The notes: generated by a model not told the origin, from the sequence alone. Positions 8,821 to 16,814 are shown, counted from the stretch's first letter. The stretch is 64,000 bases of DNA from Acetobacter farinalis (GCF_026240015.1 NZ_JAPIUX010000001.1:620001-684000); one strand, 5' to 3'. A program made the numbers and translations.

Positions 8821-8893
8821 CCCGGCAAGGCCAGCCTGTACGACCTGCCTGCACAAACGGCGCACCTTGCCGGGCCGGGAGTGGACCCGGCCC
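8821..8893 (-). terminator. Paired stem-loops between ltaE and bioB
   Basis: Two hairpins occupy this gap. CCCGGCAAGG (8821-8830) pairs perfectly with CCTTGCCGGG (8864-8873). A second hairpin has arms GGCCGGG and CCCGGCC around 8873-8893. The two share bases at their junction, so they could be mutually exclusive. They lie downstream of ltaE and upstream of bioB on the minus strand, so they may end ltaE transcription or control read-through into bioB. No T run follows. Confidence 0.4.
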
Positions 8894-8912
8894 CACGGGG
8901 AGATGAGGTTTT

Positions 8913-9953
8913 CTACAGCGCGGCGTGAAGCTGCCTGATGTCTTCCGCCAGAGCGTCAACCTGAGCCAGATCAGCATTCCATGCGAACATGAAGCGCGCC
9001 CCCCCTCCGATAAAGGTATAAAACCGCCAGCCTTTTTCCCGCAACCCGTCCAGCAGTGCCGCCGGGGCTTTCAGGAACACGGCATTGGCTTCCACGGGGA
9101 ACATCAGCTCCAGCCCTTCAAGCGGGCGGATCTGTCCGGCCAGATGGGCTGCGGCGGCGTTGGCGCTGCGGCCATTGCGCAGCCAGGCTCCGCTTTCCAG
9201 AATACCGACCCACGGGGCTGCCAGAAAACGCATTTTGGAGGCCAGTTGCCCGGCCTGCTTGCAGCGGTAATCGAAGCCTTCCGAGAGTTTGGGGTCAAAA
9301 AAGAGAATTGCTTCGCCTACAGCCATGCCGTTCTTTGTGCCGCCAAAACACAGCACATCCACACCGGATTGCCATGTCATTTCCGCCGGGGAGCAGCCGA
9401 GGGCCGCGCAGGCATTGGCAAAGCGGGCGCCATCCATATGCAGCCGCAGGCCCAGATCCCGGCATACGGCGGAAATGGCCCGAATTTCCTCCAGTGTGTA
9501 GACCTGCCCGGTTTCTGTCGGCTGGGTGATGGTCACGGCGCGGGGTTTGGGGAAGTGGATGTCCGAGCGGCCAGTGGCCAGAGAGCGGATGGCCTCCGGC
9601 GTCAGCTTGCCGCCCTGGGTAGGGACTGTCAGCAATTTGGAGCCGTTTGAGAAAAACTCCGGAGCCCCGCATTCATCCGTTTCCACATGCGCCACGGCGG
9701 AACAGATGACACTGTTATAGGACTGGCAGAGCGAGGCCAGAGCCAGCGCGTTGGCTGCCGTGCCATTGAAGGCGAAGAAGATCTCGCAGTCTGTTTCAAA
9801 CAGGGTGCGGAAGGCATCTGAGGCTTTGGTGGTCCAGATATCGTCCCCATAGGCGGGAACATAGCCCTGATTGGCATCCTGCATGGCGGCCCAGGCTTCA
9901 GGGCAGATGCCTGCATAGTTATCGCTGGCAAATTGCTGGGTGTTCTGTGTCAT
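8913..9953 (-). CDS. ltaE: Low-specificity L-threonine aldolase
   Basis: This PLP enzyme cleaves threonine or allo-threonine to glycine and acetaldehyde. The 346-residue protein has the fold-type I order seen in bacterial threonine aldolases: SDNYAGICPEAW at the N-terminus, the FNGTAANALAL substrate/PLP loop, HMDGARFANA (Asp binding the pyridine nitrogen), and CFGGTKNGM with Lys207 as the Schiff-base lysine. GGAAAG is well placed before the ATG. On the minus strand the start is preceded by a folded leader of about 80 nucleotides, suggesting RNA-level control. It probably supplies glycine or one-carbon units. Confidence 0.93.
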   Translation of the reverse strand: MTQNTQQFASDNYAGICPEAWAAMQDANQGYVPAYGDDIWTTKASDAFRTLFETDCEIFFAFNGTAANALALASLCQSYNSVICSAVAHVETDECGAPEFFSNGSKLLTVPTQGGKLTPEAIRSLATGRSDIHFPKPRAVTITQPTETGQVYTLEEIRAISAVCRDLGLRLHMDGARFANACAALGCSPAEMTWQSGVDVLCFGGTKNGMAVGEAILFFDPKLSEGFDYRCKQAGQLASKMRFLAAPWVGILESGAWLRNGRSANAAAAHLAGQIRPLEGLELMFPVEANAVFLKAPAALLDGLREKGWRFYTFIGGGARFMFAWNADLAQVDALAEDIRQLHAAL

Positions 9954-10036
9954 GTTGATCTTTCCATGCAGTGTAGATCAAAAGACAAAGCGACGACGCG
10001 CGTGGCATGGGTCCGTTATTGCCGGTCTTCTGGCCA

Positions 10037-10118
10037 CATCCCTTCTCTGCGCTTGCAGGGAAGGCACCACCTTGCACGGGCGCAGGTTGGTGCCAGGCGT
10101 CGGCCTGACTCTTGATGC
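10037..10118 (-). ncRNA. Structured leader RNA upstream of threonine aldolase, S-box-like sequence blocks (riboswitch candidate)
   Basis: Read on the minus strand, the leader closes as one junction. The outer stem is CATC/GATG. Inside it are hairpin CAGGC/GCCTG with a 4-base loop, hairpin GGCACC/GGTGCC extended by ACCT/AGGT, and hairpin CTGC/GCAG inside CCC/GGG. The order of short blocks, ATCAAGAG then GGCACC, AAGGTG, TTCC and TGCAA, resembles the core of S-box (SAM-I) riboswitches. The long S-box P2 stem is missing, however, so this is not a standard S-box. Its 3' end lies about 83 bases before the ltaE ATG. The fold is seen directly by pairing; ligand and function are inference. Confidence 0.45.
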
Positions 10119-10220
10119 TTCTTGAGTCCTTTCATAAATAATTGATAAGAAAATGCAACTGCCCGCATAGAAAAGCAGGGGGAAGGGGCGCTTGATGCAA
10201 CCATCTTCCCCCGCTGGTGG

Positions 10221-10994
10221 TTATTTGGTGGTGTAGCCGCCGTTGACCAAAATGGTCTGGCCCGTCATCCACCAGCCATCAGAGACCAGACACCGGATGA
10301 TGGGGACGATATCTTCAATATCCGTCAGCCCGGTCTTGCTGAATGCGGAGAGAGCTGCGGCGGATTTGTGATACGCCACGGCATCGGGCGCTTCCTGACC
10401 ATAGAAGAAGGGCGTATCCATCGGCCCCGGACCTATGGCATTGACCGAAATGCCACGGGCGCCAAGCTCCTTGGAAGCAGCTCGTGTGAAATGTTCGACA
10501 GGTGCTTTGGAGCCCGCATACGTGGAATAGAACGGGGTATAGGCACCAAGCAAAGATGTGACGAGTGTCACGATCTTGCCGTTGTCATTCAGGTGCTGCC
10601 CGGCTTCCTTGATAAAGAAATAGGCGGCCTTTGAATTGATGGCGAACATCTCGTCAAATTCAGCTTCCGATGTGTCTGCAATCGGCTTTTTCAGAACTTT
10701 ACCAACGGTATTGATGGCAATATCCGGCTTGCCAATGGCGGCAATCGTATCTGCAAAAAGTTTGGCGCAGGCGCCTGCGGTGGTGAGGTCCGCCTGAAAT
10801 GCCACGGCCTTCACACCGGCGGCCTTCAGGTCTGCCAGGGTTTTCTCCGCATCGGCGCGGCTGGCGTCACTATTATAATGGATGGCAATGGCTTTTGCGC
10901 CGTGTGCGGCCAGATCGCGGGCAATCAGTCCGCCAAGATTCTTGGCACCGCCGGTAATCAGGGCGATTTTTCCTTTAATGCTGTGGTCTGCCAT
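10221..10994 (-). CDS. SDR family NAD(P)-dependent oxidoreductase
   Basis: The 257-residue classical short-chain dehydrogenase has the cofactor motif TGGAKNLGG near residues 14-22, the catalytic Ser147 in VTSLLG, and the Tyr159-x3-Lys163 pair (YAGSK). NAIGPGPMDTPFF follows the active site and a C-terminal GQTILVNGGYTTK closes the fold. The Ala/Lys-rich sequence after strand 2 (HYNSDASRADAEKT) fits NADP preference. The substrate cannot be read from sequence. It is divergent from a LysR-type regulator gene with a 147-base shared promoter region, so it is the likely target of that regulator. Confidence 0.85.
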   Translation of the reverse strand: MADHSIKGKIALITGGAKNLGGLIARDLAAHGAKAIAIHYNSDASRADAEKTLADLKAAGVKAVAFQADLTTAGACAKLFADTIAAIGKPDIAINTVGKVLKKPIADTSEAEFDEMFAINSKAAYFFIKEAGQHLNDNGKIVTLVTSLLGAYTPFYSTYAGSKAPVEHFTRAASKELGARGISVNAIGPGPMDTPFFYGQEAPDAVAYHKSAAALSAFSKTGLTDIEDIVPIIRCLVSDGWWMTGQTILVNGGYTTK

Positions 10995-11081
10995 ATCCGG
11001 TTCGTCCTTTCGTTGAAAGAAACCGCAGGATGCGGACTTTCATGGTGAACACGCTATCATCTCATTTCCATTAATAAAGGG

Positions 11082-11110
11082 GTGTTTCAAGACAACACTT
11101 GTCGTATAAT
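11082..11110 (+). promoter_or_regulatory. Divergent SDR/LysR control region: -10 box and overlapping inverted repeats
   Basis: A consensus TATAAT lies at 11105-11110, 31 bases before the LysR start codon. Directly upstream are two overlapping dyads: GTGTT-N7-AACAC (11082-11098), which fits the T-N11-A LysR box, and GACAA-N3-TTGTC (11091-11103). A regulator bound here would cover the -35 region of its own gene, giving autorepression and control of the divergent SDR gene. Confidence 0.45.
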
Positions 11111-11141
11111 CCGAACAATGGCAGGGTGTTCCTGAGGGCCG

Positions 11142-12053
11142 ATGGACCGGATTGATCTTTTTCGTATTTTTCTGCGGGTTGTGGATGCCGGAAGTTTCTC
11201 TCGGGCTGCCGATACGCTGAACATGCCGCGCTCCTCCATCTCCACCGCAATCCAGACTCTGGAGAGCAGGGTAGGGGCGCGTCTGCTCTCCCGCACAACA
11301 CGCTCGGTGTCCATCACAGCGGATGGGCGGGCTTTTTATGACGTGTGCCATCGTCTGGTGGCTGATGTGGAAGAAGCCGAAAGCCTGTTCCGGCGTGATA
11401 AATCCGCCCCGCGCGGTGTCCTGCGTGTGGATATGCCCGGGCGCATCGGGCGCTTGATTGTGGCTCCGGCTTTACCTGAGTTTCTTGCGCGGTACCCTGA
11501 AATTGACCTTGAACTGGGCGTGACCGACCGGCCGGTTAATCTGGTGGAGGATGGTGTGGATTGCGTGGTGCGGATTGGCGCCCTTCAGGAATCCGGCCTG
11601 ATTGCCCGCAGGCTGGGAGACCTTGCCGTGGTGAGCGTGGCAAGTCCGGCCTATCTGGCCCGCTATGGGATGCCGCGCACGCCGCAAGACCTGCCGGGGC
11701 ATCAGGCTGTGGGGTATGCCTCAGCCTTCAGCGGGCGCGTTGAAGAGTGGGAGTGGCAGGAAGGCGGGCAGATACGCACCTGTGCGATGGAGGCCCGGGT
11801 GACGGTGAACAGTGCTGAGGCGCTTATTGCCTGCGCTCTGGCGGGTCTGGGCCTGATTCAGGTGCCCGCCTACGATGTTCAGCAACACCTGAAGTCGGGC
11901 GAGCTTGTGGCGGTGCTCCCCGGATATCGCGCCGCCCCCATGCCAATGGCGCTGGTCTACCAGCATCGGCGGCATCTCTCCCACAGGTTGCAGGTCTTTG
12001 CAGACTGGCTCTGCGCGCTGCTGGAACCCTGTCTGCATTCCGCAGGGGCGTGA
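11142..12053 (+). CDS. LysR family transcriptional regulator
   Basis: The 303-residue protein begins with the LysR winged helix-turn-helix (MDRIDLFRIFLRVVDAGSFSRAADTLNMPRSSIS, with the recognition helix near residues 18-38). An effector domain resembling periplasmic binding proteins follows. The effector domain has the pattern of the CrgA/DsdC-like LysR branch often found beside SDR or oxidoreductase genes (GVLRVDMPGRIGRLIVAPALPEFLARYPEIDLELGVTDR). Divergent placement against the SDR gene and the dyads in the gap suggest local regulation. The inducer is unknown. Confidence 0.9.
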   Translation: MDRIDLFRIFLRVVDAGSFSRAADTLNMPRSSISTAIQTLESRVGARLLSRTTRSVSITADGRAFYDVCHRLVADVEEAESLFRRDKSAPRGVLRVDMPGRIGRLIVAPALPEFLARYPEIDLELGVTDRPVNLVEDGVDCVVRIGALQESGLIARRLGDLAVVSVASPAYLARYGMPRTPQDLPGHQAVGYASAFSGRVEEWEWQEGGQIRTCAMEARVTVNSAEALIACALAGLGLIQVPAYDVQQHLKSGELVAVLPGYRAAPMPMALVYQHRRHLSHRLQVFADWLCALLEPCLHSAGA

Positions 12054-12111
12054 CAAATCCTGAACATTGGGGAACACTCTTTCCAACATGATAGAAACAG
12101 GAACTGGTTTC

Positions 12112-12393
12112 ATGACGTCTCTTTCCATTCGCCTGACCCGTGCAACCCTCGCACTCTGTGCCGCAGGCATGCTGGCAGGGTGCGAACATCAGCAGCAGGA
12201 TCGTGCGGCAAGCAGTGTCAGGCCGCTGCGTGTTCCCAACCCGGCGGCAGTGTATTGTATCAAAAAAGGCGGCACGCTGAGCATGCAGCAGGAAGCCGGC
12301 AAGGGGCAGGTTACCTACTGCCACCTGCCGGATGGCACAGTCATGGAACAATGGGCGCTGTTCCGCCGCGATAACCCGCGCCCGGCCCGATAA
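12112..12393 (+). CDS. DUF333-containing putative lipoprotein
   Basis: I place the start at the ATG 12112 (MTSLSIRLTRATLALCAAGM), which gives 93 residues; AGGAACTGG precedes it. A lipobox LAGC with Cys24 follows the hydrophobic stretch, so a lipid-anchored outer-membrane or periplasmic protein is expected. The rest, PNPAAVYCIKKGGTL to YCHLPDGTVMEQWALFRRD, is the short DUF333 domain with its two cysteines, known from small secreted proteins without established function (sometimes labelled hemolysin). It is the last gene before the 946-base gap containing the dif candidate. Confidence 0.8.
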   Translation: MTSLSIRLTRATLALCAAGMLAGCEHQQQDRAASSVRPLRVPNPAAVYCIKKGGTLSMQQEAGKGQVTYCHLPDGTVMEQWALFRRDNPRPAR

Positions 12394-12740
12394 GAGCGGG
12401 GTTCAACTGCTGGTTTTGTCCGGGAGGGGGAGGGTTCCTCTGGAGCCCTTTCTTCTGCCGTCAAATATATGCAGCTTTACCGTGAGAGGCGCATTTCCGG
12501 TTTTGCTTGACGCGCCGCCGGGGCCGCTTCAGGCCAACCAGCTTGGCATGTCAGGCGCGATCGCTGTTGTTGTGGCCGGGCTTTGTTTTGGACACGGTAT
12601 AGCCATACCATTTTTGATAACGCATCCCGCAGGGAACTCGATATTATTGTGTAGGGGCTAAGCATGGAGCGGCTTGTACGCAGGCTCTATCCCGCAATAG
12701 CATCCGAGCCGTAGCGGGACCGTATTACGCGCACAGACGT

Positions 12741-12768
12741 AAATCGCATAAGATATATTATGCCAACT
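12741..12768 (+). other. dif: Candidate dif site (XerC/XerD chromosome dimer resolution site)
   Basis: The 28 bases split as an 11-base arm AAATCGCATAA, a 6-base centre GATATA and an 11-base arm TTATGCCAACT. The E. coli dif has arms GGTGCGCATAA and TTATGTTAAAT around TGTATA. The invariant inner parts CGCATAA, TATA and TTATG are identical (about 19 of 28 positions overall). XerC would bind the left arm and XerD the right arm. It lies in a gene-free region, and GGGNAGGG octamers reverse strand here. XerC, XerD and FtsK genes are not in the window. Together the evidence strongly suggests the replication terminus. Confidence 0.82.
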
Positions 12769-13028
12769 AAATACCATGCGGCGCTCGAAAACTGTGCCCG
12801 ATTGGTATGATGGTCGTGGTTTGGAATGAGCCGTACCATGCTGTGGTCTGGCGCGGCCGAAGCGGCGTTGGTGATGGAGTTCTGGTTTATGGTGCCTGCC
12901 AGAGCAAAGCTGATCAGGCGGCCCGCCATCGTGACCCCTTCTATCATATTGAAATAGAATAATTTTCTATGTGGTTCGGGCGTAACATGAGTCTGTGAGC
13001 GCGTCAGAGTGGCGGTGAGTGGTGTGAA

Positions 13029-13046
13029 ATGCATCGTACGATGCAT
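13029..13046. promoter_or_regulatory. 18-base perfect palindrome
   Basis: ATGCATCGTACGATGCAT is identical to its own reverse complement over 18 bases. It lies 261 bases after the dif candidate and about 290 before cysH. Such a long gapless dyad suggests a site for a dimeric DNA-binding protein; which one is unknown. Confidence 0.4.
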
Positions 13047-13339
13047 AGTCTCGGCGGTGCATAAGGCCTCTGTGCGCCCATCTGTGCCCCTCTTTTCTTG
13101 CGGGCTTCGTGCCATACTCTCGCAGGGGTTTCACTGCCAGAATGTGACAAAAATAAAAAACGACACCTTGGCGGACGATATCCCGCGTGGGGCCATGCTA
13201 AAATTAGACGCGTTCTGGTGTGGAATGCCTTCCCTGCAAAATACGTATTTCTTTCGTGGAGAATGCGCTTGAGTTTTCTTAAAATTTCGATCAATAAGCT
13301 TTAAATACTATTTCGTGTCGTTGATGCTGGAATTCCCGA

Positions 13340-14026
13340 ATGGCCGTTGCTCCATCAGTTCTGACTGTCTTGCGTTCCCAGGCTCAGGATCCTGTCGGGC
13401 TTCTGAGGGCTGCTTCGGCCCAGCTTGGCAGCGCGGTGGGTGTGCTGTCCTCCTTCGGGGCGGAATCTGCGCTTCTGCTGGCCTTTGTGGCGGAGGCTGA
13501 TCCGCACATGCCGGTGCTCTTTTTAGAAACCGGGCGGCATTTTCCCGAAACGCTGGCTTATCGGGCTGAGCTGGCAGAGGCTCTGGGGCTGACGAATGTG
13601 CAGGATATTCGCCCGACACAGGCCGAGCTGGACGCACGCGACCCAACGGGTGAACTCTGGGCGTTTGACCCGGATGCGTGCTGCCGCCTGCGCAAGGTAG
13701 AGCCGATGGATCTGGCCTCTCTGCCATACGCGGCACTGGTGACAGGCCGGAAACAGGCGCAGGCCGCAACACGCGCCCTGCTGCCGGTGGTGGAGGAAAA
13801 AGCCGGAGGCCAGCTTCGGCTGAACCCGCTGGCGCACTGGCAGGCCGAAGAGATTACGCGGGAAATGAAGCGCCGTGGCCTGCCCCCGCATCCTCTGGTG
13901 GCTCAAGGCTATCCTTCCATTGGCTGCGCGCCCTGCACACAGCCTGTCGGGCAGACGGAGGACCCGCGTGCGGGCCGCTGGGCCGGGCTGGCCAAGACCG
14001 AATGCGGCATCCACACGGCGTCCTGA
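13340..14026 (+). CDS. cysH: Adenylyl-sulfate (APS) reductase, CysH family with iron-sulfur motif
   Basis: The 228-residue reductase makes sulfite from activated sulfate with thioredoxin. The PP-loop-like region is SSFGAESALLLA near residues 37-48. Cys114-Cys115 (DACCRLRK) and Cys196-x2-Cys199 (GCAPC) form the [4Fe-4S] signature of assimilatory APS reductases, and Cys222 in KTECGIH is the catalytic cysteine. Enzymes of this type use APS, whereas cluster-free CysH uses PAPS. It is the first gene of the sulfate-assimilation cluster, after a long AT-rich leader. cysD follows after 54 bases. Confidence 0.94.
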   Translation: MAVAPSVLTVLRSQAQDPVGLLRAASAQLGSAVGVLSSFGAESALLLAFVAEADPHMPVLFLETGRHFPETLAYRAELAEALGLTNVQDIRPTQAELDARDPTGELWAFDPDACCRLRKVEPMDLASLPYAALVTGRKQAQAATRALLPVVEEKAGGQLRLNPLAHWQAEEITREMKRRGLPPHPLVAQGYPSIGCAPCTQPVGQTEDPRAGRWAGLAKTECGIHTAS

Positions 14027-14080
14027 CGAACAGCCGGAATTCCTTCCCTTTTCTTTCTTCAAACAGGTTTGACCAGATAA

Positions 14081-14875
14081 ATGGACCATCTTGATCAGCT
14101 CGAAGCACAGAGTGTCTTCATCCTTCGGGAAGCCTATCGCAAGCTTCGGCCACTCGCCATGTTGTGGTCTTTGGGGAAAGATTCCAACGTCATGGTGTGG
14201 CTGGCCAAGAAGGCCTTTCTTGGCCGCGTGCCCTTTCCCGTCATGCACGTGGATACAGGCAAGAAATTCCCTGAAATGTATGCGTTTCGGGATGAATATG
14301 TGAAGAAGTGGGATCTGGACCTGCTGCTGGGCACCTGCCCGCCAGTGGAGGATATGGACCCTTCCCTGCCTCCGGCTGCGCGCTCGGCTGCCCGTAAAAC
14401 GGCAGGTCTTGCCGCGATGATTGAGCAGCACAAGCTTCAGGGCGTGATTGCCGGCATCCGGCGTGACGAACAGGGAACACGCGCCAAGGAGCGTGTTTTC
14501 AGCCCGCGCGGCGCCAGCCACAAGTGGGATATCCGCAACCAGCCTCCCGAATTCTGGGACCAGTATGCAACCCCGCATGAAGAAGGGATGCATATCCGTG
14601 TGCATCCGCTGCTCTCCTGGCGGGAGATTGATATCTGGCGCTACATCGAGCGTGAAGGCATTCCGCTGGTTGATCTGTATTTTGCCAAAAATGGCAAGCG
14701 TTACCGCTCGCTGGGTGATCAGGACATTACCAACCCGGTTGAAAGCAACGCATCCACCGTTGCAGAGGTTATTGCCGAGCTGGAAACCACCCGCACGTCT
14801 GAACGCGCTGGCCGGGCCATGGATCATGAATCCGAAGATGCGTTCGAGCGGCTGCGTGTCGCCGGTTATCTCTGA
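14081..14875 (+). CDS. cysD: Sulfate adenylyltransferase subunit 2
   Basis: CysD is the small catalytic subunit of ATP sulfurylase; with the GTPase CysN it makes APS from sulfate and ATP. The 264-residue protein has the PP-loop MLWSLGKDSNVMVWLAKKAF near residues 27-46, the VDTGKKFPEMYAFRD block, and the RRDEQGTRAKERVFS and WREIDIWRYIEREGIP segments typical of the family. It is slightly shorter than the roughly 300 residues of E. coli CysD at the C-terminus. It lies between cysH and cysNC on the same strand. Confidence 0.96.
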   Translation: MDHLDQLEAQSVFILREAYRKLRPLAMLWSLGKDSNVMVWLAKKAFLGRVPFPVMHVDTGKKFPEMYAFRDEYVKKWDLDLLLGTCPPVEDMDPSLPPAARSAARKTAGLAAMIEQHKLQGVIAGIRRDEQGTRAKERVFSPRGASHKWDIRNQPPEFWDQYATPHEEGMHIRVHPLLSWREIDIWRYIEREGIPLVDLYFAKNGKRYRSLGDQDITNPVESNASTVAEVIAELETTRTSERAGRAMDHESEDAFERLRVAGYL

Positions 14876-14902
14876 GCCTCAGCACGGACTGGAACAGATT
14901 TT

Positions 14903-16795
14903 ATGAGCGATACTCTCCCCCCTTCCCTGACGCAGTCTCAGGACCCTGCAACGCCCATCGTGATTGTCGGGCATGTGGACCACGGCAAGTCAACGCTGAT
15001 CGGCCGCCTGCTGCATGACACGGATAATCTGCAGGATGGCAAGGTTGCCCAGATTATTGAATCGTCCAAGAAGCGCGGTCTGAAAATTGAATGGAGCTTC
15101 CTGCTCGACTCTCTTCAGATCGAGCGTGATCAGGGTGTGACGGTTGATTCCACCCGAATCCCGTTCCTGCTGGGCTCGCGGGAATATGTGATTGTAGATG
15201 CCCCGGGCCACCGGCAGTTCCTGCGTAACATGATTACCGGCGCGGCTGATGCGGAAGCCGCCGTGCTGGTGGTGGATGCTGCCGAGGGCGCGCGTGAGCA
15301 GACCCGCCGCCACGCCATGCTGCTGCACCTTATTGGCATCAGGCATGTGCTTGTTCTGCTTAACAAGGTGGATCTTCTGGACTTTGATCAGGCAAAAGTT
15401 GCAGCGGTTGAACAGTCCGTTGCGGATCTGCTGAAGAAGCTGGACCTTGAGGCCGCACTCTTTATCCCGGCTTCCGCGCGCGATGGCGATAATATTGCCA
15501 GCCGCTCCGAGCGCATGCCCTGGTATACCGGCCCGACGCTGACAGAGGCGCTGGCTCAGGTTCCCTCCCCGGCCTCCCGCGCGGAGCTCCCGCTGCGCCT
15601 GCCGGTGCAGGATGTGTATCGCTTTGATGACAAGCGCTATGTGGCCGGGCGGATTGAGCGTGGCCGGGTGCGCGTGGGTGATACTGTGATTATCGGCACC
15701 CAGAAAACGCCTGCGAAAATTGCCTCCATTGCAAGCTGGCACGCGGCCCCGCAGATTTCCGCTGCGGCGGGCCAGTCCGTGGCGGTAACACTGGAGCCGG
15801 ATGTAATCCCGGACCGTGGGGACTTGCTGCACAAGGCTGAAACCGCGCCAATGGCGGCCTCCCGTATCCGCGCCCGCCTGTTCTGGCTGCGGCAGGAGCC
15901 CCTGCGTGTGGGGGAAAGCTTCCATCTGCGGCTGGCCACGGCGGAGCACGCCGTTACGGTGACATCCATTGAATCCGTGGTGAATCTGGATGATCTGACC
16001 GAATATGCAGGCGAGGAAGTCCCCGCCGAAGGCTTTGCGGAAATTACGCTTTCCGCCGCGGAAACCATCCTGTTTGACCCGTTCGTGCCCGGCACGGCAG
16101 ATGGCCGCGGGGTGCTGGTGGACCGGCAGCAGCGGATTGTGGGGGGCGCGCCCCTTCTTGGCCCGGCGAGCATTGCCGCGGGTGAGAAAGTGATTCACCC
16201 CACCGGGAGTGAGGTCACACAGCAGGACCGCGCACGCGCCAAGGGGCATCGGGGCGGTGTATTCTGGCTGACCGGCCTTTCAGGCTCCGGCAAGAGCACG
16301 CTTGCCCGCGCAACGGAAGTCGCTCTCTTTGCCGAGGGCGTTGATGTGACCGTACTGGATGGAGACACCCTGCGGGCGGGCCTGTGCAAGGATCTGGGCT
16401 TTTCTGAAGCCGACCGCACCGAGAATGTGCGCCGCGCTGCGGAAGTGGCCCGTATTCTGCGGGACTCCGGTCAGGTTGTGCTGGTGGCGCTGATTTCTCC
16501 CCTGCTTTCTGATCGGGCTCTTGCCCGCCAGATTCTGGGTGAGGATTTTGCGGAAATTTTTGTGGATGCCGATCTCGCAACATGCGAGCAGCGGGACCCC
16601 AAAGGGCTGTATGCAGCCGCCAGATCGGGCAAGATCAGTGGTTTTACGGGCATTGATGCGCCGTATGAACCACCGCTCAACCCTGCCCTGCACCTGAAGA
16701 CCAGTGCTGGAAGTGTTGAATCCGAAACAAAAACACTGGCATCCTTCATCACGAAGTCCGTCACACTCTCCGGAGCATTTAAGGCCCGCTCCTGA
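14903..16795 (+). CDS. cysNC: Bifunctional sulfate adenylyltransferase subunit 1 / adenylyl-sulfate kinase (CysN-CysC fusion)
   Basis: The 630-residue protein fuses two enzymes. Residues 1 to about 440 are a CysN GTPase: G1 GHVDHGKST, switch II region VDAPGHRQFLRNM, NKVD, and beta-barrel domains. It drives APS formation by CysD. Residues about 450 to 630 are APS kinase: P-loop GLSGSGKS at 458-465, DGDTLRAGLCKDLGFS, RTENVRR, and the RDPKGLYAAARSGKISGFTGIDAPYE substrate loop. The kinase makes PAPS. This NodQ-like fusion is common in alphaproteobacteria. It lies 27 bases after cysD. Confidence 0.96.
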   Translation: MSDTLPPSLTQSQDPATPIVIVGHVDHGKSTLIGRLLHDTDNLQDGKVAQIIESSKKRGLKIEWSFLLDSLQIERDQGVTVDSTRIPFLLGSREYVIVDAPGHRQFLRNMITGAADAEAAVLVVDAAEGAREQTRRHAMLLHLIGIRHVLVLLNKVDLLDFDQAKVAAVEQSVADLLKKLDLEAALFIPASARDGDNIASRSERMPWYTGPTLTEALAQVPSPASRAELPLRLPVQDVYRFDDKRYVAGRIERGRVRVGDTVIIGTQKTPAKIASIASWHAAPQISAAAGQSVAVTLEPDVIPDRGDLLHKAETAPMAASRIRARLFWLRQEPLRVGESFHLRLATAEHAVTVTSIESVVNLDDLTEYAGEEVPAEGFAEITLSAAETILFDPFVPGTADGRGVLVDRQQRIVGGAPLLGPASIAAGEKVIHPTGSEVTQQDRARAKGHRGGVFWLTGLSGSGKSTLARATEVALFAEGVDVTVLDGDTLRAGLCKDLGFSEADRTENVRRAAEVARILRDSGQVVLVALISPLLSDRALARQILGEDFAEIFVDADLATCEQRDPKGLYAAARSGKISGFTGIDAPYEPPLNPALHLKTSAGSVESETKTLASFITKSVTLSGAFKARS

Positions 16796-16814
16796 GGCGG
16801 TCCGGCAGAGGCAC

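Larger units (their letters stand above)
12394..13339. other. 946-base gene-free region around the dif candidate
   Basis: No open frame here has a convincing family match, ribosome site or protein-like composition. The longest are 142 codons on minus and about 109 on plus. The stretch holds the dif candidate (12741-12768), an 18-base perfect palindrome (13029-13046), a small GGTAT/ATACC hairpin followed by ATTTTTG near 12596-12614, and an AT-rich final part before cysH that probably carries the cysH promoter. The base composition is more AT-rich than that of the flanking genes. Confidence 0.6.

Noticed and set aside
9940..10125. Plus-strand frame resembling a small lipoprotein (LLATSLLCAC)
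   Set aside because: It lies entirely opposite the folded ltaE leader and the ltaE start; the lipobox look is accidental and the 5' part overlaps ltaE.
12596..12614. Terminator for the DUF333 gene
   Set aside because: The GGTAT/ATACC stem with 4-base loop is too weak and about 200 bases from the stop; left only as a note in the gap entry.
12687..13115. 142-codon minus-strand frame across the dif region
   Set aside because: No ribosome site, irregular composition and no family resemblance; it runs through the dif candidate.
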